DNA of 64,000 bases. It comes from Yersinia frederiksenii ATCC 33641. GTDB lineage: Bacteria; Pseudomonadota; Gammaproteobacteria; Enterobacterales; Enterobacteriaceae. Below the pieces are notes generated by a model. That model worked only from the letters and a program-made list of their open reading frames with translations. It was not told the DNA's origin and did no database searches. Position numbers and translations under genes: made by a program. Shown piece by piece: positions 1 to 9,648 of the stretch; position 1 is the first letter of the stretch, and every line of letters starts with the position of its first letter. The stretch spans positions 4,079,886-4,143,885 of the forward strand of contig NZ_KN150731.1 in the NCBI RefSeq assembly GCF_000754805.1, written 5' to 3'.

Positions 1-902
1 TGATTTCAGGTGGTTTTGACTCCGGTGTCTCCAGCTATATGCTGATGCGCCGAGGCTGTCGTGTACACTATTGCTTCTTCAATCTTGGTGGTTCTGCCCA
101 TGAAATTGGCGTGAAGCAAGTGGCGCATTATCTGTGGAATCGTTTTGGCAGTTCCCATCGGGTACGTTTTGTTGCCATTGATTTCGAGCCGGTAGTTGGC
201 GAGATCTTAGAGAAAGTCGAAGATGGCCAGATGGGCGTGGTCTTGAAACGCATGATGGTACGTGCGGCATCTCAGGTTGCCGAACGTTATGGTGTGCAGG
301 CTTTGGTTACCGGTGAAGCTCTGGGGCAGGTTTCCAGCCAGACCCTGACTAACTTACGCTTAATTGATAATGCTTCTGATACCCTGATTCTGCGCCCACT
401 TATCTCGCATGATAAAGAGCACATCATCAACCTGGCGCGGGAAATTGGTACCGAAGATTTCGCGAAAACTATGCCAGAATATTGTGGTGTGATCTCAAAA
501 AGCCCGACAGTGAAAGCAGTTAAGGCCAAGATTGAAGAGGAAGAATCTCACTTTGACTTCTCTATTCTGGACCGGGTTGTCAGTGAAGCTAAAAACGTCG
601 ATATCCGTGAAATCGCGGAGCAAAGCCGCGAACAGGTCATTGAAGTTGAAACTGTTGCAGAGCTGGCTGATACCGATGTGCTCTTGGATATCCGTGCGCC
701 AGATGAGCAGGAAGAAAAGCCACTGAAATTAGACAGTGTTACAGTCCGGGCCTTGCCTTTCTATAAACTGAGCACACAATTTGCCGATCTGGATCAGAGC
801 AAGACTTATCTGCTGTATTGCGATCGCGGTGTGATGAGCCGTTTGCAGGCGTTGTATCTGCGCGAGCAGGGTTATACCAACGTGAAAGTTTATCGCCCTT
901 AA
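1..902 (+). CDS. thiI: ThiI, tRNA 4-thiouridine synthetase / thiamine thiazole sulfur transferase (5' truncated)
   Basis: Partial gene: the frame is open from base 3 and the N-terminal part lies outside the window. The first visible residues, ISGGFDSG, are the PP-loop ATP-pyrophosphatase motif (SGGxDS) that adenylates U8 of tRNA. The C-terminal 100 or so residues are a rhodanese-like domain ending near [12 protein letters not shown], whose Cys is the persulfide-carrying residue in the family. That domain is found in enterobacterial ThiI and links it to IscS for both s4U8 formation and thiazole synthesis. The gene is followed by the pgt cluster rather than directly by yajL as in E. coli. No clear terminator follows; a 7-bp stem (ACTGCGC/GCGCAGT) around 921-952 has no T-run. 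Confidence 0.97.
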   Translation, partial: ISGGFDSGVSSYMLMRRGCRVHYCFFNLGGSAHEIGVKQVAHYLWNRFGSSHRVRFVAIDFEPVVGEILEKVEDGQMGVVLKRMMVRAASQVAERYGVQALVTGEALGQVSSQTLTNLRLIDNASDTLILRPLISHDKEHIINLAREIGTEDFAKTMPEYCGVISKSPTVKAVKAKIEEEESHFDFSILDRVVSEAKNVDIREIAEQSREQVIEVETVAELADTDVLLDIRAPDEQEEKPLKLDSVTVRALPFYKLSTQFADLDQSKTYLLYCDRGVMSRLQALYLREQGYTNVKVYRP

Positions 903-1061
903 TTTTTGAATCATTGACGGCTACTGCGCTTTGCCATTCTGGGATTGCGCAGTGCTTGAACTCCTCGCGTACTATGTGTAGGTTGCGTGTTCTGCACAGG
1001 GCGCGCCCAAACTCCTTTCGTTCGTTACGTTTCTTAGGGGAGATTGTTCCTCTTTCAATCC

Positions 1062-2330
1062 CTAATAGCGGTAATCTTTTTTATCGATGCCATATTTTTT
1101 CATCCGCAGATAGAGTTTTTTCCGCGGTACCTGCAAATATTCCGCGACATCGTTAATTCGCCCTTGATGAATATTTAGCGCTTCATTAATTATCCGGCAC
1201 TCATACTGATCAATTCGCTCATCTAGGGGTGTGCAGTCGGTATCACCTGCCAGCTCCCCTGTAGTATCCGCCAGTGGCATGACGCCGACGGCAAATAATT
1301 CAGCTGCATTAAGCAATTCACGAATATTCCCCGGCCAAGGGCGGCGGCATAAGCTCTTCACGAAAGTTTCGCTGAGCTGAGGACGCTGGCGATTGAGTCG
1401 GGTGCAGGCATTCTCAAGATAATGGCGGAATAATATTTCAATATCACCAGGGCGTCGGGACAGTGGCAGGCACTCAATATGGCTCAGTGAGAAACGATAA
1501 TAGAGCTCTGGCACCAATTGTTGCTGTGCGGCCAACTGAGTTGCCGGGGTGTGGCTCAAGGCAATCAGGCGGAAACAGCAATCGTCAGGACTTTGCTGCT
1601 GAGCTAATGAACGTTGCTGTTGCTGGCTCAGTAACTCGATATTTTTAATCACTAAAGTGCCGCCTGATGCCTGTGCTATCCAACTATCCAGTTGGGCACC
1701 CGATTCACTGGCAGGGTCCGCCATCAGTAACGGTTTATCTCTACGCCGACTTAATTGATGTAGATAACGTGCGGCCAGTGTGCGACCGGTTCCCAGTTCG
1801 CCATAGAAGAACACCGGCACATCCACATCAGCCAGCATCTGTAATCGCTCACGTAATTGTTTTACCCAACCACTGCTACCCAGTAAGTGCTCACTTAGCT
1901 GCTCGCGCTGCCAGCAGCGCCGGGTAATCAGTGCATAGCGGTCAGCAAGCGCTTGATTAACAGTGAGTAATAGCTTTGCTGGATTAACGGGTTTCTCTAA
2001 AAAATCATAGGCTCCTTTTTTAACTGCTTCGACCGCCATAGGAACATCACCATGGCCGGTTATCAGTAAAATGGGCAGATGACGATCTTGTTGTAGCAAG
2101 ACTTCCAGCAGTACCATTCCCGATAATCCGGGCATACAAACATCACTGATCACCATACCGCGCCAGTCTGGCGGGATCATCTCTGCCGCTGCGGTGGGTG
2201 AGTTACAGGGATAAACTTGATATCCCTCTTGTGTCAGAATTTGGTGATAAGCCTCTAGCACATCAGCATCATCATCGATCAAAAGAATTTGATGCTCATG
2301 AGTTAATGGCGAGAATTTGTCATTTGACAT
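1062..2330 (-). CDS. pgtA: PgtA, NtrC-type response regulator of phosphoglycerate transport, with degenerate AAA+ domain
   Basis: Response regulator for induction of the phosphoglycerate transporter PgtP, the partner of PgtB. The receiver domain (about 1-125) keeps the acidic pocket D19-D21, the phospho-acceptor D63 in ISDVCMPG and the lysine in LEKPVNP. A central sigma-54-activator-like domain (about 145-360) and a C-terminal Fis-type helix-turn-helix (last 45 residues, YLQVPRKKLYLRMKK) follow. The central domain is odd: Walker A reads GELGTGRT (Arg for the usual Lys), the Walker B region reads GGTLVIKNIE instead of GGTLFLDEI, and I see no GAFTGA loop. ATP hydrolysis and sigma-54 contact are therefore doubtful. 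The start is the ATG of MSNDKF; a TTG two codons upstream also exists. It overlaps pgtB by 11 nt. Last gene of pgtC-pgtB-pgtA. Confidence 0.9.
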   Translation of the reverse strand: MSNDKFSPLTHEHQILLIDDDADVLEAYHQILTQEGYQVYPCNSPTAAAEMIPPDWRGMVISDVCMPGLSGMVLLEVLLQQDRHLPILLITGHGDVPMAVEAVKKGAYDFLEKPVNPAKLLLTVNQALADRYALITRRCWQREQLSEHLLGSSGWVKQLRERLQMLADVDVPVFFYGELGTGRTLAARYLHQLSRRRDKPLLMADPASESGAQLDSWIAQASGGTLVIKNIELLSQQQQRSLAQQQSPDDCCFRLIALSHTPATQLAAQQQLVPELYYRFSLSHIECLPLSRRPGDIEILFRHYLENACTRLNRQRPQLSETFVKSLCRRPWPGNIRELLNAAELFAVGVMPLADTTGELAGDTDCTPLDERIDQYECRIINEALNIHQGRINDVAEYLQVPRKKLYLRMKKYGIDKKDYRY

Positions 2331-4302
2331 GGTCAAGGCTCCTAAATTGCAGGATCACCATGGCATGGCGATCTAATGTCGAGGCTAGCCGCAGCTCTCC
2401 ACTGCACTGCTCCATAATTGACTGGCTAATGGATAACCCAATCCCCAGCCCCACTTCCTTGCTGGTGGTAAATGGTTGTAGCAAACGACTAGCCAATGCG
2501 AGGGGCCAACCCTGACCATTATCACTGAGTATCAATAACAGATAACCTGGCTGCTGATCCAAACAGACGGTAATCACTGGGGCGGCTTGCGGACTGGCTT
2601 CTAATGCATTTGTGAGTAGGTTCACCAGCACCTGTTGAATACGAACTTCATCACCATAGACGGAGGGAATACTCTCTGGTGCGATAAGGCGCGCATTGAG
2701 TGGTCGGTGACGTAAGGCGAGTAAATCCCACGCGTCATTTAGGCTGCGGCTAAGATCAATCGGTTGTAATTGTTGGTCTGCATCGCTACGCCGCGAGAAT
2801 TGACGTAATTGCTTGATGATATTGACAATCCGCAAGTTAAGCCCCTGCATCTTGGCTAAATTACTCTGTAGCGTCTGCTTATCATCGCTTTGTAGCGCGC
2901 GTTCACTACTGAAAATATAAAGTGATAACGCATTGAGTGGCTGATTGATTTCATGAGCCAGAGTGGTCATGGTTTGCCCAACCACGGCCAGTTTTGCTGC
3001 TTGTATCAGTTCATCCTGAGCTGTACGCAAGTTGTTCTCAATCACCATCCGTTCGCTGATTTCTTGTTTTAACTGATTTTTTTGCTGATTTATTTGGCCG
3101 ATAGTGCGCCGCAGTAAACCGGCAATTCGCCCAAGCTCATCACCACCATAGACCGGGATGGTGGTGTCCAATTCACCACAACCTAGGCGGGCGACAGATT
3201 GATTCAGTAGAGTGAAGCGCTTGATTAAACGGGAACGAATATAAAAATGATTGAGAATAAAGGCAAACAGTAGCGCTAGCAGGGTGGCAATAGCAATCAG
3301 CAGGCCACTGATGCTCATGATATGCCCGAGCCGTTGATTAAATGTTTGTAGCTCTTGGTGGCTACTGCCGAGCTGATTTTCTATTTGGGCACGAAACCGG
3401 CTGAGAGTCTGCTCCTTGGCGTCGATTGTTTGCTCCAGTAGTGCCAGTGCGGCGGCGCGTTCTTGCAAAATAGCCGGCATTTTCTTATCAGCGATACCGA
3501 GGTTGAGCAGTTCATCAATAGTCTGGCGTAAGGTAATGGTACTGGGGTGTTTAGCCAGCGATTGCATATTTGATTCAGCGGTTTGCTTAAGATAGCTGAG
3601 ATAACGAACGTGGTTATTCAGGCTATCAATATTTGTATTATTCAGTTGCTCACGTAGATCATCGACAATCTGTGTTTCGATATGTGCCAGTGCGTAGACC
3701 AGTTGCAACTCATCTTGCACATTGCGCAGTGTTGTTTGCAGTTGTTGGCTTTTCGTCGTACTGGTTTTCTGCGTGAGTTGATCAATTAATGAGCCTTGCT
3801 GCCAACTGATATCTTGTGAAAGTGACGTTAGCTCATTATTAAAATCATCATGTAGCCAGTTAATCCGCGCGGCAATTTCTGTCACTTTTTCTTTCGCCAG
3901 AAAATTGCTGTACAGAGCGCTGTCCAACTGTGAGAGCAATTCACGGCTGTGATGGAGAGTAATGGCCAGTTGTTGTTGATTATCAGGTGTCAGCCGGTGG
4001 CTGGCTTGTTCAATAGTATCCAGACGGTGTGAAATTTGGTCGCGCATCTGAATGCGGGCACTGGTGTTGGGGGCATGTTGGAATTCATTTAATTCTTGAA
4101 TGAGTGCATTAAGATTTTCTTCTAACTGAAAGGATGCCTGAATTTTAGGGAAGTATTCATTCAGCGCGTAACGGATTTGCTGGCGTTGCTCATTCCAGGA
4201 ATAGAGACTGACTGCACTGACAAACAGGGTCAAAATGGCACCAAAGGCAAATGCCCAGCGCAAGAGAGAGCTGATGGTGATGCGCTGCCATAACAGATTC
4301 AT
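2320..4302 (-). CDS. pgtB: PgtB, membrane sensor histidine kinase for phosphoglycerate
   Basis: Inner-membrane sensor kinase that with PgtC controls PgtA activity in the Salmonella paradigm. At 660 residues it has one N-terminal membrane segment (about 12-32), a long, mostly helical periplasmic region (about 35-330) rich in Gln and Leu, a second membrane segment (about 332-352) and a HAMP-like linker. The H-box is LAHEINQPLNAL, followed by an HATPase_c domain with the N-box VNLLTNALEAS and glycine boxes SDNGQGW and GLGIGLSI. It lacks a receiver domain. It starts with a 4-nt overlap on the end of pgtC and overlaps pgtA by 11 nt, which indicates a single translationally coupled operon. Confidence 0.92.
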   Translation of the reverse strand: MNLLWQRITISSLLRWAFAFGAILTLFVSAVSLYSWNEQRQQIRYALNEYFPKIQASFQLEENLNALIQELNEFQHAPNTSARIQMRDQISHRLDTIEQASHRLTPDNQQQLAITLHHSRELLSQLDSALYSNFLAKEKVTEIAARINWLHDDFNNELTSLSQDISWQQGSLIDQLTQKTSTTKSQQLQTTLRNVQDELQLVYALAHIETQIVDDLREQLNNTNIDSLNNHVRYLSYLKQTAESNMQSLAKHPSTITLRQTIDELLNLGIADKKMPAILQERAAALALLEQTIDAKEQTLSRFRAQIENQLGSSHQELQTFNQRLGHIMSISGLLIAIATLLALLFAFILNHFYIRSRLIKRFTLLNQSVARLGCGELDTTIPVYGGDELGRIAGLLRRTIGQINQQKNQLKQEISERMVIENNLRTAQDELIQAAKLAVVGQTMTTLAHEINQPLNALSLYIFSSERALQSDDKQTLQSNLAKMQGLNLRIVNIIKQLRQFSRRSDADQQLQPIDLSRSLNDAWDLLALRHRPLNARLIAPESIPSVYGDEVRIQQVLVNLLTNALEASPQAAPVITVCLDQQPGYLLLILSDNGQGWPLALASRLLQPFTTSKEVGLGIGLSISQSIMEQCSGELRLASTLDRHAMVILQFRSLDHVK

Positions 4303-5549
4303 TTAAGCGATTCCAGTTGTTGGATCGCCAAATATTGCTGCTGCTGAAAAAACTGCTGCCATGCCATTAGCTCGGTTTCCTGTGAATTATCGGTATTTTT
4401 GGCTTGGTTAAACAATGATAAATAGCGGGTATCAGTTGCCTGCCGGTCCGAAACGGGGATAGCGGTCAACAAAGCACGGATTTCAGGCAGTGGTCGTTTC
4501 AAACGAGTTTCCGCATTGTGGAGTGCTTTCCAGGCATCCTGCAATTGATGTAGCCGAAAGCTGATGGCGGTATCGAATAGTTGTTGCACTAACTGCTGAC
4601 GCAGCAGGATTTGCCGATAATCTAGTGGTGTTTGTTGCAATAAACGTTGTTGCTGTTTGGCACGAGGGTCGCTTTCAGGCAGCGGAGTGACCGGATATTT
4701 ACCTGTTGCGGTGTCGGACAAAGCTTGTTGTCCAATATCACTGAGCAAGAAATGAATAAAGCGGGTGGCGTCACTCTGATGCGCACTGTTTTTAGTTATT
4801 GCAATAAATGTCGGGGAGGCACCACTTTGCGGAAAATAACTGAAAGTGAGTTGCGGGTCTTTTAATAGTAAAGTGGCATAGTTATCAATAATTGGCCCGG
4901 CGACACCTAATCCGGTTTTAATTTTATTCGAGACGCCAAAACTGCGCGATGAAATCGTCGCCAAATTCCCCGAAACCTCCAACAAAGTAGCCCAACCTTG
5001 CTCCCAGCCACGTTCCTGCAATAAGGTTTCTATCATCAGATGATTAGTATCCGAGCGAGAGGGGCTACTCATCAAAATCATTCCCTGATAGCGGGCATCT
5101 TTCAGCCCTTCCCATGTCGTCGGGGTAGGTAAATGTTTCTCTTTTAATCGCGCACTGTTTGCCAAAATACCGTAGCCCGAAATTGCCACCGCGACAGTAG
5201 AATTGCGGATGGATTCAGGGACTAACTGTTGCTGGTTTTGCCGTGGCAGTGGTGGCAGAGGATTTAACTGTTGGTGATCTTGTAAGTGCTGCATCAACAT
5301 GGGCGATGATGTGAGTATTAAATCAATACTTTCTCCCATCGGAGTATCCAGCAGCCGTTCAAGTGAAGAACTGGTGCGATTAAGGGTACGCACGGCAATA
5401 GATTGTGGTTGTTTTTGCCACTGAGAAATAATATGCGCTGTGGCTTCAGGGGAGAATGTCGTCGCAATAACCAGTTCATTCGCCATACTGGCACACGTAA
5501 AGCTGGCAGTGAAAATTATACTCAGCAGCAATGTAGTTAATGCTCGCAT
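4299..5549 (-). CDS. pgtC: PgtC, periplasmic binding-protein-like regulator of phosphoglycerate transport
   Basis: Secreted solute-binding-protein-like component (416 residues) that, with PgtB, derepresses pgtP expression in the Salmonella system. A signal peptide is visible (MRALTTLLLS..., cleavage near TCASMA-NE). The rest resembles type 2 periplasmic binding proteins of the iron/thiamine class, with SSPSRSDTNH and GLGVAGPIIDNYA as typical stretches, and a helical, Gln-rich C-terminal third. I chose the ATG at 5549 because AGAGGA lies nine bases upstream; a TTG seven codons earlier is less likely. It is first in pgtC-pgtB-pgtA and divergent from pgtP. Confidence 0.9.
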   Translation of the reverse strand: MRALTTLLLSIIFTASFTCASMANELVIATTFSPEATAHIISQWQKQPQSIAVRTLNRTSSSLERLLDTPMGESIDLILTSSPMLMQHLQDHQQLNPLPPLPRQNQQQLVPESIRNSTVAVAISGYGILANSARLKEKHLPTPTTWEGLKDARYQGMILMSSPSRSDTNHLMIETLLQERGWEQGWATLLEVSGNLATISSRSFGVSNKIKTGLGVAGPIIDNYATLLLKDPQLTFSYFPQSGASPTFIAITKNSAHQSDATRFIHFLLSDIGQQALSDTATGKYPVTPLPESDPRAKQQQRLLQQTPLDYRQILLRQQLVQQLFDTAISFRLHQLQDAWKALHNAETRLKRPLPEIRALLTAIPVSDRQATDTRYLSLFNQAKNTDNSQETELMAWQQFFQQQQYLAIQQLESLK

Positions 5550-5946
5550 ATATTTTATTTCCTCTGGCAATGTGTGACTAATATCAAAAAAACAATAAAT
5601 AAAAGCTATATTTTTTCAGGGAATATTGTTCTTGTTTGTCCCATTTTTATCTTTTTTAGACAAATAAAATAACAATAATGATAAATGAGTTAATTTTGAC
5701 TCATAATTCCCCGCCCATTGTGTCGATATTGAAACATATTAGCACTGTTGCATCCGTCAAGGCATCATTGCATGCTGGTCTGGCAACATAATGACGCAGT
5801 AGACCCAGTAATATCAACTGGTTTATGTCTGTGTTGTCATCCATTTATTACGATGGTGATATTGCCACAAAAATAATTATTGGCATCAATGCCAGGGTTT
5901 CTATTTTTCTAAAAATGAATTTAATAATAAATCGGTAAGGTGAACT
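5550..5946. promoter_or_regulatory. Divergent pgtC / pgtP control region
   Basis: About 400 bp, AT-rich, between divergent pgtC and pgtP; it must carry both promoters. I looked for a sigma-54 -24/-12 element because PgtA is of NtrC type and did not find TGGCAC-N5-TTGCA. A small perfect palindrome TGGCATCAATGCCA at 5880-5893, about 55 bp before the pgtP start, is a candidate operator. No ORF is supported here. Confidence 0.5.
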
Positions 5947-7329
5947 ATGCTCTCATTTATGAAGCCTAAAGTTGCAACGCATAAAGTCCCCGATGATAAA
6001 GTTATTGCTACATATAATCGTTATCGGGCTCAGGCGCTGTTCAGTATATTTATTGGTTATCTTTCTTACTATATTGTGAGAAATAACTTCACACTCTCAA
6101 CACCTTATTTAAAAGAACAATTACATCTCAGCGCAACAGAAATAGGTTTGTTGAGCAGTTGTATGTTAATTGCTTATGGTATCAGCAAAGGCATCATGAG
6201 TAGTTTGGCGGATAAAGCCAATCCCAAAGTGTATATGGCGGTCGGATTACTACTTTGTGCATTGGTTAACGTCGGGCTGGGGTTTAGCGGGGCATTTTGG
6301 TTATTCGCGGTCTTGGTCATTTTTAACGGCTTCTTCCAGGGCATGGGGGTGGGGCCCTCTTTTATTACCATCGCCAATTGGTTCCCGCGCCGTGAACGAG
6401 GCCGAGTCGGCGCTATCTGGAATATTTCACATAACGTCGGAGGCGGTATTGTCGCGCCCATTGTCGGCGGGGCATTCGCCATTTTAGGTACTGAACATTG
6501 GCAAACCGCCAGTTATATTGTGCCCGCAGGTGTTGCGGTTGTGTTAGGTTCACTGGTTTTACTGCTAGGGAAAGGTTCACCGGTAAGTGAGGGCTTACCT
6601 CCACTACAAAAAATCATGCCTGAAGACTTGGTTGTGGAGCCGATAAAAGCCGGGCAACAAGCCCCGGAGAATATGTCAGCATTTCAGATTTTTTGTACTT
6701 ACGTATTGAAGAATAAACATGCCTGGTATGTCTCATTTGTTGATGTGTTCGTTTATATGGTGCGCTTCGGCATGATTAGCTGGCTGCCTATTTACTTACT
6801 GACAGAAAAGCATTTCACCAAAGGAGAGATGAGCGTCGCTTTCTTATTCTTTGAATGGGCGGCAATTCCTTCGACGCTATTAGCGGGTTGGTTATCTGAT
6901 AAGTTCTTCCGTGGACGCCGGATGCCACTGGCGATGATCTGTATGGTGATGATATTTATCTGCCTTATTGGTTATTGGCAGTGTGACTCGTTACTGATGG
7001 TGACTTTCTTTGCGGCTATTGTTGGTTGCTTAATCTACGTCCCGCAATTCCTGGCTTCAGTACAAACCATGGAGATTGTTCCGAGCTTTGCTGTGGGTTC
7101 CGCCGTCGGTTTGCGTGGTTTTATGAGTTATATTCTGGGCGCATCGTTAGGGACCAGCCTGTTCGGTATTATGGTTGACAGAGTGGGTTGGCACGGCGGT
7201 TTCTATTTGCTGATGGGCGGAATTGTCTGCTGCATTATTTTCTGTTATCTGTCACACCGTGGGGTGTTGGAACTGGAACGCGATCGTAAAAGTCAGCAGG
7301 CTCAAATAGGCAAAGAAGCCTTGGCCTGA
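5947..7329 (+). CDS. pgtP: PgtP, phosphoglycerate:phosphate antiporter (MFS, OPA family)
   Basis: Inner-membrane transporter that imports 2- and 3-phosphoglycerate and phosphoenolpyruvate, probably in exchange for phosphate. The 460-residue protein has the twelve-helix major-facilitator layout with the organophosphate antiporter signature near residues 38-55 (FIGYLSYYIVRNNFTLSTP) and a second hallmark RERGRVGAIWNISHNVGG around 150-168, as in GlpT and UhpT. The start follows a TAAGGTGAACT ribosome site. It is transcribed alone, away from pgtCBA, and ends in a strong hairpin. Identification rests on both the OPA signatures and its place next to pgtABC. Confidence 0.95.
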   Translation: MLSFMKPKVATHKVPDDKVIATYNRYRAQALFSIFIGYLSYYIVRNNFTLSTPYLKEQLHLSATEIGLLSSCMLIAYGISKGIMSSLADKANPKVYMAVGLLLCALVNVGLGFSGAFWLFAVLVIFNGFFQGMGVGPSFITIANWFPRRERGRVGAIWNISHNVGGGIVAPIVGGAFAILGTEHWQTASYIVPAGVAVVLGSLVLLLGKGSPVSEGLPPLQKIMPEDLVVEPIKAGQQAPENMSAFQIFCTYVLKNKHAWYVSFVDVFVYMVRFGMISWLPIYLLTEKHFTKGEMSVAFLFFEWAAIPSTLLAGWLSDKFFRGRRMPLAMICMVMIFICLIGYWQCDSLLMVTFFAAIVGCLIYVPQFLASVQTMEIVPSFAVGSAVGLRGFMSYILGASLGTSLFGIMVDRVGWHGGFYLLMGGIVCCIIFCYLSHRGVLELERDRKSQQAQIGKEALA

Positions 7330-7346
7330 TTTGTCACAAATATAAC

Positions 7347-7385
7347 ACCGCCCATTTTGGGTCAGATAAAATGGGCGGTTCTTTT
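7347..7385 (+). terminator. Terminator after pgtP
   Basis: A 12-bp perfect inverted repeat (ACCGCCCATTTT, 9-nt loop, AAAATGGGCGGT) is followed by TCTTTTG. It separates the convergent genes pgtP and yajL and may work in both directions. Confidence 0.85.
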
Positions 7386-7398
7386 GATTCTCTATCTA

Positions 7399-7989
7399 CT
7401 ATTCGCGGTAGTTATAAATTCCCGGAGGTAATACCAACTGCCAGGCAATTTCTTCAGCTTTCTCGCGCCCAAGCAGTAAGAAAACAATCTTCAGAGCGAA
7501 ATCAATTGATGTTCCTGGCCCTTGACTGGTCACCAAATTCACCCGCCGGTCATAAACAACTCGCTGATCCATCCATTTAGTGGCGGTAATTTTATCTTTC
7601 AGCGCCGGAAACCCCGTCATATTCCCCACCGGGAACAGATTGTGATGTTCAAGCACTAAGGCGGGGGCAGCACAGATTGCTGCGACCAAACGGCCTTCAT
7701 TATGGGTTTGCTGCACGGTCGCGACTAATAGCGGGCTGTCACGAAAGCATTCTGCCCCTTTAATACCGCCGGGCAGCACCACCACATCAAATTTTTCATC
7801 CGCCACATCCACTAGCCGTGCATCAGCCAATAACCGCACGCCGCGTGAACAGACGATTTCTAATGCACCGTCGCTGGCAACACTGGCGGTCGTAACCTGA
7901 ATACCCGCGCGCACCAGAATATCAATAGTGGTAACCGCTTCTGTTTCTTCGCTACCAGGAGCCAGGCAAACCAGCGCCGATACGCTCAT
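7399..7989 (-). CDS. yajL: YajL (DJ-1/PfpI family), oxidative-stress protein / glyoxalase-deglycase-like
   Basis: DJ-1 family protein implicated in E. coli in protection against oxidative and carbonyl stress; the exact in-vivo reaction is debated. 196 residues. The nucleophile-elbow cysteine is in [10 protein letters not shown] and the conserved early glutamate is in GSEETEA, as in E. coli YajL, which is close over its full length. Two in-frame ATGs lie six bases apart; the second (7989) has the better spacing from AAGGA. It overlaps the panE end by 38 nt, so the two are probably one transcript. Confidence 0.95.
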   Translation of the reverse strand: MSVSALVCLAPGSEETEAVTTIDILVRAGIQVTTASVASDGALEIVCSRGVRLLADARLVDVADEKFDVVVLPGGIKGAECFRDSPLLVATVQQTHNEGRLVAAICAAPALVLEHHNLFPVGNMTGFPALKDKITATKWMDQRVVYDRRVNLVTSQGPGTSIDFALKIVFLLLGREKAEEIAWQLVLPPGIYNYRE

Positions 7990-8863
7990 ACTCATTTTCC
8001 TTACGCTTAATTAAATCATACAGCCGGGAATTCTCCGGTAATACCATGCCGTGGCTACGTGCGCGTCGCAGTAAATAACCGGTGATGTAGTCTATTTCGG
8101 TGTGCCGTTGGCAACGTAAATCCTGCAATAGAGACGAGATGTTATCTGCCGTATTCTGGATAACATCGTTAACGTAGCTAAGTAGGCTGTCAGTTGAGGT
8201 ATGGTAACCTTCCATCTCCATCACACTGGCGACCTCAGCACACAAACGGGTAATCAACTCTGGGTAGCGTTGCAAATCACCATTACGGCAATTATACAGT
8301 CCCGTCAGTGGGTTAATTACACAATTTACCGCTAATTTTTGCCAACATGCGGCTGAAATATCATTATGCCAAGCAACATCCGGTAGTGCCTGATGCAAAA
8401 CATCGGCCAGATGGCTGATATCTATTATTGTGGGTGAGGTCGGGCCGATATGAGTAATACCGCTGGCAACATGGACAATCGTGTTGCCGTCGCGACGAGC
8501 GGCATGTGTGGTGACACCATGCAGGAAAACATGCTCATCCCGAGGCAATTCCTCCTGAGTTCCCATCCCGTTATGTAGCAGTAAAATATGACATTCAGGG
8601 TTTAGTTTAGGTAGCAAAGTGCTAACGGCACTGGAAACTTGCCATGCCTTTAAGCACACTAGCAGTAATTCACTTTTCGACAAATGCTCTGGATCGTTCG
8701 TCGGGAGGTTCTGATTGAAAGCCTCGCCGTTTAACGTAATGACATTGACTGAACAAAAGGGCTGTGGCACACGAAGCCAGCCTTGTACATCATGGCCTTG
8801 CTGGTATAACGCGGATAGCCATAATTGCCCGAGAGCTCCGCAACCAAGCACAGTAATTTTCAT
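7952..8863 (-). CDS. panE: PanE, 2-dehydropantoate 2-reductase
   Basis: NADPH-dependent reduction of ketopantoate to pantoate in coenzyme A biosynthesis. The 303-residue protein begins [15 protein letters not shown], the Rossmann GxGxxG dinucleotide motif, and contains [13 protein letters not shown] and [16 protein letters not shown], which carries the family's catalytic lysine. I chose the ATG at 8863 because AAGGAGGTCTCA lies directly before it. The frame is open a further 63 codons upstream, but that extension has no ribosome site and does not resemble PanE. It is first in panE-yajL, divergent from yajQ. Confidence 0.96.
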   Translation of the reverse strand: MKITVLGCGALGQLWLSALYQQGHDVQGWLRVPQPFCSVNVITLNGEAFNQNLPTNDPEHLSKSELLLVCLKAWQVSSAVSTLLPKLNPECHILLLHNGMGTQEELPRDEHVFLHGVTTHAARRDGNTIVHVASGITHIGPTSPTIIDISHLADVLHQALPDVAWHNDISAACWQKLAVNCVINPLTGLYNCRNGDLQRYPELITRLCAEVASVMEMEGYHTSTDSLLSYVNDVIQNTADNISSLLQDLRCQRHTEIDYITGYLLRRARSHGMVLPENSRLYDLIKRKENEYERIGAGLPGSW

Positions 8864-9075
8864 TGAGACCTCCTTGGTGTGAGCAGTAATACACGACTTT
8901 TTTCTAGGTGTTATGCTTTGATTATAGACTTTTTGGTCATTAAAAGCAGAGTTAGCTACCAGCTCGGTTAGCGAAGAACCGCAGCTTAGTTGAGCCATTG
9001 TCAGCAGCTTGGCTTTGTCTGTGGGGGATAAAGCAGTTATTATGCTTGCCATTCATCTTATCAGGAGGAGGGAAT

Positions 9076-9567
9076 ATGCCATCTTTCGACATCGTATCTG
9101 AAATTGATATGCAGGAAGTGCGTAATGCCGTTGAAAACGCCACCCGTGATCTGGCGAACCGTTGGGATTTTCGTAATGTTCCAGCGAGTTTTGAATTAAA
9201 TGAGAAGAACGAAAGTATCAAAGTTGTTAGTGAATCTGATTTTCAGGTTGAGCAACTGCTGGATATTTTGCGTGCTCAACTGACTAAGCGTGGCATTGAA
9301 GGTGCAGCGTTGGAGATCCCGGAAGAAATGGATCGCAGCGGCAAAACCTACAGTGTAGAAGCCAAGCTGAAACAAGGCATTGAAAGTGTGCAGGCCAAAA
9401 AGCTGGTCAAGCTAATTAAAGACAGCAAACTGAAAGTCCAGGCGCAAATTCAGGGCGAACAAGTGCGCGTGACCGGCAAAGCTCGTGATGATTTGCAGAG
9501 TGTGATGGCATTGGTTCGCGGTGCTGATCTGGGCCAGCCATTCCAGTTTAATAATTTCCGCGACTAA
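9076..9567 (+). CDS. yajQ: YajQ family nucleotide-binding protein
   Basis: 163-residue UPF0234 protein, the same length as E. coli YajQ. The family has two ferredoxin-like folds; homologues bind nucleotides (cyclic-di-GMP in Xanthomonas), but the role in enterobacteria is not settled. The start [11 protein letters not shown] follows AGGAGGAGGGAAT, an almost ideal ribosome site, so the 26-codon upstream open frame is not used. It is a single-gene unit, divergent from panE and convergent with yajR. Confidence 0.95.
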   Translation: MPSFDIVSEIDMQEVRNAVENATRDLANRWDFRNVPASFELNEKNESIKVVSESDFQVEQLLDILRAQLTKRGIEGAALEIPEEMDRSGKTYSVEAKLKQGIESVQAKKLVKLIKDSKLKVQAQIQGEQVRVTGKARDDLQSVMALVRGADLGQPFQFNNFRD

Positions 9568-9580
9568 GTCAGTGGATAAA

Positions 9581-9615
9581 GAGGAACGCTAACCGCCGAG
9601 CGGTTTTTGTTCCTC
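9581..9615 (+). terminator. Terminator after yajQ (nested hairpin)
   Basis: The inner stem AACCGC-CGA-GCGGTT is followed by TTT, and the whole is enclosed by an outer pair GAGGAAC/GTTCCTC. It lies between the ends of convergent yajQ and yajR. Confidence 0.75.
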
Positions 9616-9648
9616 ATTTTATTATCTGGCAGGCTTTTTACGCATTGG

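Noticed and set aside
5550..5946. Sigma-54 promoter for pgtP, expected from an NtrC-type regulator
   Set aside because: No TGGCAC-N5-TTGCA element found, and PgtA lacks the GAFTGA loop.
8864..9052. 63-codon N-terminal extension of panE
   Set aside because: The Rossmann motif starts at the ATG at 8863, which has a strong ribosome site; the extension overlaps the yajQ promoter.
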